A stretch of 64,000 bases of DNA from Glandiceps talaboti (GCF_964340395.1 NC_135568.1:9840276-9904275), one strand, 5' to 3'. Numbered from the stretch's first letter, positions 10,910 through 24,800 are shown. The notes: generated by a model not told the origin, from the letters alone. Numbers and translations are program-made.

Positions 10910-11009
10910 CATAGTAATATGGCAGTCAGACAAGTATTTCCTACCCTTCATGAGACAAGTACAATCCAAAGAAAGTAAGAACATCTCTTTAAAAATATTA
11001 CGTTAATAG

Positions 11010-11040
11010 CTTGACTGAATTTCTCTACAATTCAGTCAAG
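11010..11040. repeat. Perfect 12-bp stem-loop
   Basis: CTTGACTGAATT (11010-11021) and its exact complement (11029-11040) around a 7-base loop. Function unknown. Confidence 0.6.
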
Positions 11041-12472
11041 AAAACCGGTATACGACCGTTAGAGGGCGCTGTTCACAGGATGATAACAGAACTTGTGTAA
11101 GCAATTTCTATCAGGGTTGAATATATCAACACAGTTGTAAAGTACCATCAAGCAGTAATTTTGAAATGAAAAATAAGGTTATACAGTCTCACTTGAGTGT
11201 CTACTGTAGTGAAACCACGATTCCATCCCGACCCATTTGTTCAGAGTTGTTTTGTTTGTTGGTCCAAATGTTTTGAAAGTGAATTTTCAGTTTTCTTGCT
11301 AAAAGAATACTGTGAGAAGCAGTTCTGACATGATGTCTACAACACATTACCATCTTTGTTGCCACTTGGTAAAAGGTTTAACATAACTTTAGTACAATTG
11401 TCATGTTTTTTCGTGTGAGAAGCTGGTAACTTTAACCACAGACACAAACTTACTAATTGCAGCTATTAGATTTTCAAATTGAAAAGACCAGGACATAGCA
11501 AAAAATATCGGTTGCAAAAATTTGCTGCGTTGGTTCTACACAGCATGTGTTGCTCTGCCTGATTGGCTGCTGCTATAGCAACATGCTATGGTCACATGAT
11601 GTACAGTCATCACTATGACCAGTTCTCAAAAAATCTCTCTAAAGTCAATCATATGAAAACCAATTTCTACTCCTTTTGATCTAATAAAAGAAATTTTGTG
11701 TCCACCATCTTGTTTTCAAGGAAATTAACAATCTTTCATTTTTCTATAGATTTAACACAGTATTCAGCGGCCATATTGGATTCTAGAATGATGTTTGATA
11801 TAATTTGGCCTCTAGTTCAAAAATTTGTACCGTGACCCCTCATTTTTTCCTTGATCATCAACTGAAAATGGGTTGGTGTTTTCTAGAACAGCAAAATTTT
11901 ACAATTTTTATTTCAGGGGTGCGTACAACTTTAACGAATGTTACTAAATGGACAAACATTACAGAATGAACAACAGAGAGAATCAGAATAGCTGAATCGT
12001 CAATTTGTAAGATATAGTCAAATGCAGAACAGTTATACAAAAAAAGCTATATGTTACTAGAGTACATTGTGAAATCTTTTTTTTTGTTTTTTTTTTGAAA
12101 ATTTACTTTTAAGAAACTAATCTGAAATTTGACAAAGACGTCCAGTGGGACAATGTAGGTGGGATAGAAGCTTTCACAAAGTGAACCACTTTATGCTTTT
12201 GTACACTTAATACTAAACTTTCTCTGTACTTATTAAACTACATATTGTCTGTGTTAATTAATACAAAAAAAGTCTGCTGTGTTTACACAAAAATTACACA
12301 ACCTTTCTCTGTGCCTTGAACGGTGGGCAATTTCTCTGTTAATACACATCCCATTTCTGGGGGGAAACTTCTACATAATACGTTATATCATGTCTTGAGT
12401 TTTGGATATCAAAAGAATGCTATAAACACAACAGTCTCTATTCCCGACACATGGTGGCATTCTCTTCACTCT

Positions 12473-12475
<3 letters not shown>

Positions 12476-12519
<44 letters not shown>
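12476..12519. repeat. (CA)n microsatellite
   Basis: About 22 uninterrupted CA units. Confidence 0.95.
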
Positions 12520-12521
<2 letters not shown>

Positions 12522-13538
12522 ACTTATATGAAGTAGACACAGTTAACATAGAGTTCCACACTTTCCAAGATTTTTAACAACTGACTGACAGCACAACAGA
12601 ATAAGTTTCAAATATTGGGTCTATTAAGTAGACCACATTTGGTAAAATCCCTTGAACACTGCCTTTCAATTTTGCAGAAATAAATCATTTGCTTCATTGA
12701 CGTACAAACTATTCGAGACTACTGTTTTCCAAATCAAGACCAAGGACTTGACAGAACATTTTGAATTTTATCCTTAACCATCCATCTACTCAACAAGAGG
12801 GCGCTATACCCAATTCGATGGGCTGGGGATGAGAACATTTAGATACCAATAGCGCCCTCAATTGTTGGTTACCTCTAAACATTACTGTTGATGGGATACT
12901 ACTAAGGCAACCAAGCTATCAGCAAACTGAGGTAGATACAAATGGAAACTACTGCATGTGGTTGATAACACAAATGGGCGGTAGTGGTGCCTTGGTTGTG
13001 TAGATATAACCACCCTATACTCAAGATAGTGTAAACACTGAATGAGGTTGACCGTGTTACTGGCACCTTGAGCAAAACTTGCTATCAGACACTGATCTAC
13101 TGTGGTTGTAAATACAGCGACGTCCATTGATAGCTTACATCATCAGCCTGTAACAATAATTTTAGTTTGTGTCGCTTGTGTCTATCTTAGATTGCCGATA
13201 GGTAGATTTCCATGGTAGCACTACAGCATACAAGAGAATCACACACAAATGATTTCCAGATGAAAATAAACACTTTCACATGAAAAGCGTAATATTCGAC
13301 ATGCAGTCAGTTGTCTAAAATCTTGACGAATCCTTACAGGTAGTAGTCACACACTCAACACTTACGCTACTTGCTAAAATATTAGCAAGATGGTCAGAAC
13401 TTATGAAACAAAAAGTTAGTTTTCTGCCCAGACCCAAAAAAATTACAATAGGTACTGTTACGCTATTTAAAGACGCCAAAAATTATACTGAATTCGAATA
13501 ATGTAGGTACATTCTGAAATCACTTACAAAGACTACGT

Positions 13539-13551
13539 TGACCTTTGACCT
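13539..13551 (-). promoter_or_regulatory. Perfect DR1 nuclear-receptor element
   Basis: TGACCTTTGACCT on + (AGGTCA-A-AGGTCA on -), two perfect half-sites spaced by one base, the layout bound by RXR heterodimers and HNF4-type receptors. It lies about 1.2 kb downstream of the Sp stop codon. Occupancy is inferred. Confidence 0.45.
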
Positions 13552-14183
13552 TTCCGTAGCAACAAACAACCACATACTACATGTACATAAATACTCAAGC
13601 CAAATAGTTATACTGAATTACATCTTATTCAGTATTATCATTAAATACAATATTTTGACCACAAAGTGGAAAAAAGCTATTTTTTTTCTTTTCTCAAAAA
13701 TAATATATTGTTTAAATCTCAAAGTACAAGCTTCAATATAAAAGATTAGGTGGGTTCGTACAGCAAACCTGTCGCAAAATGTCACAAAAGTTACGTCTGT
13801 TGCTATGACAACAGAAAACTTGTGTTTCACTTTGCTTGGGCGCCATTTTGAAAATTGACACATTCATGTGTATAACACAAGTCACTGGTTACTATAGTAA
13901 CAATTCAGTTCACCATCCAAAAAAAAAAGTCTACTTACAACACGACCACACATCACTTCGTGAAAATTAAAAGTCAAACCATATATTTTGAAATTTGGTT
14001 AATTTTCTGAGTAACAAGAAATCAAACACTTTTCAAACACACTTAGCAGCTTTCATTTAATCTATAATTTTTTGCAAAATACTATGCCCCTCCCTCCATG
14101 GTCAAACTCCCTATTGTAAGTGGTATAGTCCAGTTATTCAGGTGGAATAAATCAAAGCTATTTTAGAGTAGGATAGGGAGTAC

Positions 14184-14189
14184 TTTATT
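14184..14189 (-). terminator. Candidate poly(A) signal of the Sp gene
   Basis: AATAAA on the minus strand, about 520 bases after the Sp stop codon; the nearest clear candidate. A longer 3' UTR cannot be excluded. Confidence 0.3.
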
Positions 14190-14263
14190 GTTGATGTTCA
14201 TAAATGATTTGAAACATATCTAGTTCAAAATATTTTGACTAAATTTAAGTGAAAACTGGTACA

Positions 14264-14277
14264 CCACTAGAGGGCAC
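14264..14277 (+). promoter_or_regulatory. CTCF-consensus site (14/14), plus orientation
   Basis: CCACTAGAGGGCAC matches CCASYAGRKGGCRS at every position. It lies just downstream of the Sp stop codon. A partial repeat of its context (GGTACACCACTAGAG) recurs at about 14335-14349. Confidence 0.6.
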
Positions 14278-14709
14278 TGTACCCAAATGAAATGAGGGTG
14301 TATCATTATTTTTGATGTGAGAAAATGTGGGTGTGGTACACCACTAGAGAAATGGTACATATCGCATCAGGGAGTGATTTCTTCCCAATTTTTTTCTCAC
14401 ATGAATCAAAACGTACAGAAACTTAATATAATTTTTGCCAAAATTATCTAATAATCTGAAGGCACTCATCCAAAAATGCCTTTCGTCTTCTTTTGGAAGA
14501 AATAGGTACTAATGGTATACAGTAAGTTTTAGAATTTGTACTTGCTTACAGAATGAACACAACACAATTCTAGACTTGATGTATAAATATGACCTATTGA
14601 ATTTGGGAGGGGTGCAGGAAGAGGGAGAGGGGCAGCTAGATGACAAGGTGAAACCTAGATATTAATATAACTTCTGAAGATCATTATAGAACCTTTATCT
14701 GGACCCAAT

Positions 14710-15122
14710 TTATGAGCTTCCCGGTAGTGATTCTGTTATCGTGGCTACGTTTGTCACTTGTGATGGAACAGAAACGATGGTCATGGTAGTGATGGGCGTG
14801 TCTTGTAGCTGTCCATCAGACAGGGGTACTGAGATTATCGTTGGGGTTGGCATTGTTGCTGTTGTCGTGGTAACCTGAGTGATGGCTTGTCCTGGATGCT
14901 GTGTTTGAACTGTTTGTTGCTGCAGCTGTTGTTGTTGTTGTTGTTGTTGTTGTGCTGTGGTGGAATTGACGACAGTGACGGTGTTGCTGTTGTTGACTGC
15001 GGCAGTACTTCCATTTTTGGCATTCTGGTTCTTCTTATTTTGGTGGGTCTTTAGATGCTTCGATAAATGGTCGCTACGCATGAAACGCTTAGCACACTCC
15101 TGACACTGGAATCTCTTCTCTC
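14710..15122 (-). CDS. Sp1-4: Sp gene coding exon 5 (third zinc finger and C-terminal tail)
   Basis: The acceptor (TTTCGTAG read on minus) precedes GAGAGAAGAG, completing the Gly of the HTGEK linker. It encodes finger 3 ([19 protein letters not shown]), the conserved KTHQNKK, then a tail rich in Asn, Thr, Val and Gln with a nine-Gln run. The stop TAA is at 14712-14710. The tail differs from the known vertebrate Sp1 C-terminus. Confidence 0.95.
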
Positions 15123-17466
15123 CTACGAAAACAAAAATATTACAAACATTTTCAGCAACGTTGTTGTCTTTTAAAACACAAACAAATGATATTAGATTCA
15201 CTGCAACTCTATCACCTATTAATTTTGAAAACTTGCGAGGCAAGATGGCGACAGGCAATGCATTATGGGAGAAATACAAACACTATACCAGGATCAACCC
15301 ACTAGAGGGCGTCCCATAACTTACACGCAATTAACCAAATTTACATCTCTAAATCCTTGCATTAAATTGAACACATTGAAAACATGTAATATGATTTCAA
15401 ATTCGTAACTTCGCGGCGAAAAGTATATTTACGCTTGAAATTTTCAGACGGATGAGCACTGAGTAAAATCCATAGCCTGCTACAGCAGACAACATGTGAT
15501 GTGTTCATCGAAGCAAATCTGACATGCCACTGAGGCACAGAAATTTCATGTACTGCAAAAAAAAATTTGGTATTTCCCTATCCTTTACTAACATGGTAAC
15601 TCATAAGCAAACATATTTTTCATCAATTCGAAAAAATGTGACACACTGGTGTACAATAATCACAAAAATGACCTATAACTTTGTAAAAATACAATAATTT
15701 TATTCTCAATTGCCGTCCATCTCAGTATTATTTTGTTGCCAGGGGTTACACACATCTGTTCATATCTTCGCAGTATTGTATTTTCCACTTTGATGTCTTT
15801 TACTGGCAATATAATATTTTCACCATATGTTGGATGAACGTTAATTTGTAGGAAATGTATATTGATTTTCTATTTATGATTTCCATTGATCAAATTGTGA
15901 AAATTTGAAAGCATTTTGTTTGTGATTTTGTTTGTGATTTGGATGAAGTGTACATTTTTCTTATGTTCTGCCTGCCTGTAGGTTAAGCTTTTAACTGTCC
16001 AATGAATATTCAAGCTGTTCTGATCAAAAACGATGGAAAGATTGCATGTTTATATATGCCTATCGATTTTTTGTATTTATGATTTCCATCGATTAGATCG
16101 ACTCATTTTGATCGACACATTTTGAGAGCAGCTTGTAAAAATTTGTGATTTTGACGAGGTACTACTTTTTTGGCTCACAACACAATATAAGTTTCACCTG
16201 ATCAATGTAAAGTATCAAAGATGTCTCTATTTATAACAACAGAGAAATTGCTTGTGGATATGGAAGTATGTAATATCATACATTTCTGAGAAAAATAGTC
16301 ACAGCAAATTGCCATGGCTACCACAGTATTTTGACATTTAACATGCTAAGCAAATCGTATGAGAAACTTACATCCACATTTGATGCTTGCAGACAATTTG
16401 AAATTTTTTGGTGTACAAAATCATAATTAGTAATTTCTCACCGTGCGTACGAACATGAGTGTATGCCACCATATTGGATACACCATTGAGTGTACATGAG
16501 GTGGGATGTTTGAAATTTTGACAATTTCTGATTTTCGTGATTCTTGGTCATCCACATTGGGGCTAATATAGTATAACTGTGAATGTTTATATTTTGGCGC
16601 TAAATTTATTTCCGCTTATTCAACAGAAACGATTTTAGCCCCAAAATAAATCACCAGGAAAATGGAATTACTTGCTAAATTCTGAGTAATAAAGTTAGAT
16701 TTATCTAATTTTAGTGTGAATCAATATCCTAAAATACAGAAAGAAAGATGTGGCTGTAAGTAAACTTTTAGCCAAAAATTATTTATCAACCAAAATAAAG
16801 CGAAGCCAAAATATGAATTACATTTTCCCTAAAATATTTGTGTGCCAAAATAAATATCTTACCAGTGTGGGTTCTTCTATGTCGTTGTAGTTCATCAGAT
16901 CTGGTAAACCTTTTCCCGCAAAAAAGCCAATTACAGACAAATGGTCTCTCTCCTGTGTGCCATCTTAGATGAGCTCGTAGGTGAGACGTTTTACCATACA
17001 CTTTGTTACATCCAGGTATGTGGCAAATGTGTTGTTTCTTCTTGCCAGTCTCGCTGTTGTTCCTGTAAATTTTGAATAGTTATCGAGTTAGAATTTTGAG
17101 TAAGTTTTTACCAAGAAACAGAGAGGTAGAAACTTGGTTAGACTGAACAAATTATCATTGTTGGTGCTCTCAGTGGAGTTGTGTGGATTAAAGAGAATCA
17201 TTCTGGACCGCCATTTTCTATAGCTCGGCCAAACAACTGCATTTTACACCTATATTTAAATCCTAATCAAAAGTGGGCCTTTTGAAGTGCGCCCTCTATG
17301 CCAATTTGATGCACATGTGCATTATGTAAAATAGGCGATACACTTATTTCATGTGGCGGACAACCCTGTTACTCACCTTCCCTCTCCATCTCTACAGTTG
17401 GGGCAACTACATGCAACACGGCGCAATCTCTTCCCTGGCTGTGGTTGCTGCTGCTGCTGCTGCTGT

Positions 17467-17498
<32 letters not shown>

Positions 17499-19556
17499 TT
17501 GTTGTTGTTGTTGCTGCTGCTGCTGCTGTTGGTGTATTTGTATATGTTGGTGGTTGATCTGTGTGGGACTTAGAGTACCGATATTGACTGGTGCTGCAGC
17601 TATGGTTGTAGCAACTGTAGCTGGAACCGCAGCTACCGATGCAGTAGGCAAGTGATTGGTTGCTATCGTTTGGATCGTTGGCTGGGCTGTTTGAAATTTA
17701 ACCTGCTCAGTAATGTCTTGCGTCTGAATCGCTTGGCCTGCTAAGAGAAAAAGAGAGAGAGAATTATTAAAAGTTTAATTATTGATTGAAATTGTCGAAC
17801 AATAAAACCTATGACGAGTATTTATGATGCACCTGTTTCATATAAAAAGGGATCACGACATGTATTGCTTCACCAAAGAATTTTGTGTTAATAACCATTA
17901 AATATACCAGTATTTTTTTTTTGCGATATTTGAGAACCACAGCAAAATGGCAGAGGAATAGGGCAAAAAAACTGACAATGCTTTGAATATGATAATGTTT
18001 CCAAATTGAATCAAAATTGACTAAGTTAAAAGATTTATGAAGTTTCAAATTTGACAATGTTTCAAAATGGACAGTTTTAAATTTGACAATGTTTAAAAAT
18101 GGACACTTTTAAAGTTGACAAGGTTTCAAAATGGACAGTTTTAAATTTGACAATGTTTAAAAATGGACAGTTTTAAAGTTGACAAGGTTTCAAAATGGAC
18201 AGTTTCAAAGTTGACAATGTTTCGAAACTGACAGTTTCAAAGTTGAATTTTTTTTCAAAATTGACAATGTTTCAAAATTGACAAACGTGTCAAAAGTAAA
18301 AATGTGTCAATATTGATGAAATGCCAATTTTGACATTTTTAAATTTGACAATGTTTCAAAACTAATAGTATCAATTTGACAATATGTCAAAATTGACGAA
18401 GTTTCAAATTCAGTTTGTTTATCCAAGTGAAAAATGCGTAATCAACCATGAAGTATATTTCACCAATTTCTCATTTTAACGACACCTCCCCACCAAAACG
18501 TCAACGGATACATAAATCTTCTTTTAAAGTGTTAATTTATTTCAATTTCATGCATATGATTATCTCCGTACTTTATATTGTAATCAAGTGTTTTGGAAAA
18601 GCTTCAAACCCCCAGATATCGTATATTTTATATAAATTGAGAATTGTGTTTACACGGGTTGAACTTGATTAGTTTCGTGTCCGCTACCCTAATCCCATTT
18701 TCCCAGTATCATATAATTATTCATCATTAGTACACTGTATATCTTTATATATTAATATTTCTGGAAATAAATAAAATTATTGATATCATTAAAATCTGAA
18801 ATAATATGAAATCAGAAGACACTTTTCTGTCATTACCATACTAAACCCACAACATATACAATGTACACTGCTTTGTCGAGAGACTACGAAACATTTTATG
18901 AAAAAACATTACTTTTGGGGAAAATAGGTCTAATTTATCATTCTCAATTCATATTTTTATATCCAGACAAAAGATAAGATAAAGAATGGTAATAAATAAC
19001 CACTCTCTTCCTTCTTCCGTTGTGTTTGGACAGCATAATTATTACAGAAGTTAATTATAATGGTGCGGTGAACGAGACGGCCTTAATGGCGCTACCAATT
19101 TTCCTCATCACTACATACTGTTATTAACGTTTTTTCTCTGTTTTATATATTAGTACTTGTCTACGGGCATAGGCTAACGACACTTCATATAAATCATCTT
19201 TAATCCATCAATTTTCAAATTATTATTAATCTGTGCTTTTACTTTTGTTATTAAAATATGACCACCTGGTAGAATGGCTTCTTGTGATTTATTTGTCTCT
19301 TTATTCCTACGAAATATTGAGTTTTGATCTCAAAAGCTTTTGTTCTCATTTTGTACAATACAAGACTTAATTACAGCTATGACAACAAATATGTATGTAC
19401 ATGCTCACAATCACACACACACACACACACACACATACATACATACAAAAATATATACATAAATACATACATACATACATACATACATACATACATACAT
19501 ACATACATACAAATACATACATACATACATACATACACACTGTACAAACACACACT

Positions 19557-19601
<45 letters not shown>

Positions 19602-21650
19602 AGAATTGCGTTGATTTATTTTCATTTAGGTATATCTTCTAATTTACACTTGTTTGACCATATCATCATGTGATGGCCTATTGCCAAGTAATTCCACTTA
19701 TATCAGCATACTAGTTTGGATCACTACTGATTTCTCCTCATTAACCCTTTCACCACCAGTACCCCATATATGGGGACGCGCTAAGGCGCCCACCAGTACC
19801 CCATATATGGGGACGGCAAAGTTCATTCACCCATGGTTCGCCTATCTCGCTGTTATGCCGTTAAACGGCAGCTATTGCTGCAAAACTTGCTGCCATAACT
19901 AGTTCCACACATGCGTATTAGCTATGTTTTGCTTGTCTGCCATTTTGAACACATGGAAGTGAACGGTTTAGAAATAGGACCGAAATGACGAGCGATCGTA
20001 ATTTTTGTGTGCGTTTTTCGCTGACAAAATCAAATTTCAACATGGCGGAAGTAACCAACGGCTCTTATAACATCTCCTACGATGTCAATTTGTCAACCGT
20101 CCAAAGAAATTTCCACTGAATTTTACCAGAAATACATCGTTGAATATATGTAGTTGGTCGTGGGAACGGTACAAGCATCAGAAGTACCGCTAAGTTCGTG
20201 TTATCTCCCAACGGGGAATTTACGGGTGTCGTAGTGAAAGTCGGCAAAATGCGTAACTTGTTGACCCGTAGTCTGCGCCCATACTATCGTCTTGGGACCA
20301 TTTTTTATCGATGTAAAGAATTAATTTGTTCATATTTCTTTGTGGTAATGTTCAATAATGAATAATACTCATACAAGTTCAATTTATACTGGTCAATGGT
20401 GGGTAGATTACGCACGATCTGACGATTTTCCGATCGGATTTTTAGCGTGCGTTTTTTTAGGAAAAATTCAAATTTCAACATGGCCGCAGCCAAAATCGTC
20501 TCCCCTAACATCGTTTACGATGTAAATAACGGTTCTGTTCATGAAAAATTCTGTTAAATTTCGACGTGGATGGCATTTTTGACTACAAGTAGGTGGCTGT
20601 ATGAACTCAGTGTACTCTATGTAACCATCACGTTACAGCGACGTACGTTCAAAATGCTAGCTGCATATTTCCGTTGATCGGTGTGCATGTGGGCAAATAC
20701 CACCACCTTGCCCATCCGATTTTGGCGCCGATACTATCGACTTATGGACATTTTTTACCGATTTAGAGAATAAATTCAGTGATAATTTTTTGCTGTCTTG
20801 TCAAATACTGAATTATATTTACAGAAGCTCACTTTCCAGATTGTCTTGAGGCGATGACTTCAGATATTTTAGTACACTTTCAATGCCAGTGGGGATGGAC
20901 TGCAGCGTCATAAATGGATTATTGAGCCGTTAATTATTTTAATTCAAATTTAATACGACTGAAAATATCATTTTCTGCCAAATTTTCGCCAATTTTGACC
21001 ATTGAACCAGTTTACAGAAGTTCTGTAAGAACTTAAATGTTGGCATTTTGAATTTTGTTTGTGACATAAATATTTTGTTTATTTGTGATGTCGATAAATA
21101 AACAACCTGTCTTTGTTTTATTAATATTTTATTACTTTAATCCATATTTCTGTTGTGTGTGTGATAGATGACTGTATGAATTTGCATCTATGATGTAGAA
21201 AATTTATTTTCCATTCAAATGATATCTTATTTTTAAAAAATAGGCAACTCTGAGTATTTTTATATCAGTTTGATTACATACCACTCACTCTCACATTATG
21301 TTAGTGAGGGGGCTGGTGGAGCACAAACAATCCCATGAGGCCAATGGTGGTGAAAGAGTTAAACTGAATAGCAGGGACGATGTATGAAGTCACGAATACG
21401 TGAATTAACACATAAGTGAGACACTGTGGACAATGACCACCTAAGCCCAATTAAAGCCGCATTTGACGGATATGATGTACTCAAAAGGCAATCATTTGAC
21501 ATGGCTTGATTTAGGTGTTGTTGGCATGTCACCCACTTTTTATTTAGAAGACCACAAGAAAAATGAAATGACACACACAGGAGATGACGCATACGAAAAC
21601 ACACAAAAACATACAAACACATGTACATATACACACCCACACCCACACAC

Positions 21651-21696
<46 letters not shown>

Positions 21697-21768
21697 ATAA
21701 CACATCTGGAGAGTATTATCTATGCCATGACAGTTATACACACACACACACGTGCCCGCCCACGCGCA

Positions 21769-21839
<71 letters not shown>

Positions 21840-24800
21840 TTTTATTTCACATGTAAAGATGCATAAACCAACAATTTCTAAACTATCTAAAAATTTTACA
21901 TGAAAGCTACATATTTCTTTACTTTTCGATTATGGATGACATGATAATGTATGTTGGTTGTTCAGTGATCAAAATCAGTAGGCTAAAAATCAAATTTTTT
22001 TCAATTTCTATGAATTTGTGAGAAAAACGCTGCAACACCACTGGTACTGCAAACTGTTCATCGTTATGACAATGACCCAGCAGTAGGCCACAGAAGAATA
22101 AAAGAACAAAACAAGCTAGGAAAAACCCATTCATAATATACATCATTAGCAACAGAATTCAAGCACTCTACAACCACACACGATTTTATCAAATAATGGC
22201 CCCCCAGATAAAATCTTTCCTTCCCTTTGTACAACGGTTAGGTCAATTACTCAATGATAGCCATGGTCATTATGATACAATGACAGAAAAGATGAGAAAA
22301 TAGTCCAAAATAGTCCAGCAAAAGGTTTTTGTAATGGATATAAAAACAACAAGAAAAATCGACCAGGAACCTTTTAACAATATATATATATAGAGAGAGA
22401 GGCAGAAAAACTGACAAAAATTGTTACATAATATCACTCATACATAGTACAAATATGATTCAACCTCCTACGCATCCCTGCCATAAAAAAGTTGACCGTC
22501 ATCACTACTGATTGTCTTTTCAAGACAACACTGCAATTAGCAGCGGCCATATTTGATTTGTCGTAAGATAGAAACATTCAAATACAAATTACAATTGGGT
22601 AGTCTAGTCTCTGATACGCTTTACGATCACTACAATTATCTCCACCATAGTGATCGCAGAGAGGGTCGACAGGTATAGGATCTAGAGCGCAAGGTGTGCG
22701 GCTTCCAGGACTAATAATTCAACGTCGAATAACCACTGTAATTCGGCTGCGTTTTTTGACCACAAAACACATCTATATCCACATACCAATATACATATTA
22801 TCTATTACACAGAAAATGACTGCAAAAGTTCTTTATCCTTTCAAATTGACTAAATCCAAATTGACGCCAACGTGGACAACAAAACTGGAAGCAGCGCAGT
22901 AGGAGTATCTTGCGTAACCATAGCGATAGTGACAAGATGCTAATAATTCATTTATGAAATATTACGACTTTCAGCTTATGATAATGTAATACTGAAAATA
23001 TGCGTCTACTGTTTAAGCTTAGTAGTATCTATTTATAACATTTGCCCTGAGGGCAACCTGACACTTCTTTTGAGAGCGAGAGAGACTCGCCTACCATTTG
23101 AACGTAAATGCCCTCCTTGTATCATAAAAATCTCTCAATAAATCCATACACTGTCACCATAAACCATCAAGCAATGTGTCCACTTTTCAATATATTAGCT
23201 TTCGGATTTTCAGTTACGGTAAGTTAAACAGTCAGTTGATGACAAGAGAACAGATTAGATAAATCTCCTAGGCAATTTAAAGATATATCTTCTGCTTAGT
23301 CGTAAAGACATTAGTGACTTACACAAGAAGGAGGCTGACAAATGGTGGACAAGGGGAGGGAGGGTAAGCTCCTCAAGTGTTCTCCCAGGATTTTCTTATA
23401 TTGGATATTATCTAAAGGATTTTCAGTTAAACTGAACAGACAGTTGATGACAGATGACAGATTTGACAAATCTCTGCGCAAATTTAAAGATATATTGTCT
23501 CTGTAGTCATGAAGGTAAAACATAAGTTCCTTATATATACAATAACGAATAAGGGGGCTGACAAATGGTGAACATGGGTAAAAGGGGTGACAATTTGTGA
23601 ACAAGAGAAATGGGGTGACAAATGGTGAACTAGGGTAAAGGGGGTTGACAAATCGTGAACATGGGAAAAGGGGGTGACAATTTGTGGACAAGAGAAATGG
23701 GGTGACAAAGGGTAAACAAAGGAAAAGGGGGTGACAATTTGTGGACAATGGAAAAGGGGTGACAAATGGTGAACAAGGGAAATGGGAGTGACAAATGGTG
23801 GAAAAGAAAAAGGGGGTGACAAGTTGTGGATGGAAAAGGGGTTGACAATTTGTGGACAATGGAAAAGGGGTTTCAAATGGTGAACAAGGGAAACGGGGAT
23901 GACAAATGGTGGGAAAGGAAAAGGGGGTAACAATTTGCGGACAATGGAAAAGGGGTGACAAATGGTGAACAAGGGAAAAGGGGGTGACAAATGATAGCCA
24001 AGGGAATGAGGCTTAGCTTCTCATGTGTTCTTGCCATGATGTTCTCAGAACACATTTGCTAATTTACATATGAATACAATAATTTATGTTGATTAAATTT
24101 CTATTGCTTTGCTAACATGATAGGATGTGAGCCAATATCTTGCAAACTCTCGGGGGAAAAACTGTTCCTTCTAGCCAACACAGGTTTCAACATCCATGTG
24201 TATGTTTTTCCCTAACGTTTATAATTCCAATTAATTTATCACTGATTACTGTTGTAATGGTACTCCTCTTGGCATATAAAGGGTGTCAACATCCATACTA
24301 ATGCTTTTCACCAACGTTTATCGTTCCAATTTCCAATTAATTCATTCCTGATCACTGCTAGAGCATCACTTCTCCTTGCCTATAAGGGTTTCAATATCCA
24401 TATGTTCGTTTTTCTCCAACCTATATCGTTCTGGTTTCCAACTAATTCATTACTGATTACTATTTATTGACACCTAACATTTCATCCACTCTGCATGTGT
24501 TCAACAGCCTCCTTACGTCATTCGCCTCCTACACTTCCTCTTTACCTAGCTTACTGAAAAACATGTTTTATCACACAAAAAATAGACCTTTGTTGAAAAA
24601 AGGGCAGTGAAAACAATCACTCGGTATGAAAACAATAAATATTTAATCACACACTCAGTGCTAATTTCATGATGTGCATATATATATACAATTGATAAAT
24701 CCGACAATTTTTGTTTTCAATATTTCCCAAATATATGAAATAATATATATTTTTACACGCATTATGTCCATTTTTTTGGAGTTGTTAAAACAAGCCCTGC

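Larger units (their letters stand above)
10325..14709. other. Convergent intergenic spacer and probable 3' UTR of the Sp gene
   Basis: No coding sequence is recognised. It holds a perfect 12-base stem-loop at 11010-11040, CTCF-like sites at 10896-10909 and 14264-14277, weaker GAGGGCGC motifs at 11055-11074, 12792-12807 and 12850-12860, a DR1 site at 13539-13551, a (CA)n tract, and YY1-like motifs at about 11767 and 13840. On the minus strand a possible poly(A) signal (TTTATT on +) lies at 14184-14189. The end of the Sp transcript is not determined. Confidence 0.45.

Noticed and set aside
17351-17655. Plus-strand frames with long Cys or Ala/Val runs
   Set aside because: Antisense of the Sp poly-Gln exon, whose minus-strand reading joins perfectly to the Sp exons.
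23546-24010. Regularly spaced repeats that could look like a CRISPR array
   Set aside because: The whole unit repeats with drift and there are no unique spacers; the host is plainly eukaryotic.
23311-24055. Minus-strand frames rich in Phe, Pro, His and Cys, up to 216 residues
   Set aside because: They follow the 28-30 bp minisatellite and have no family resemblance or splice context.
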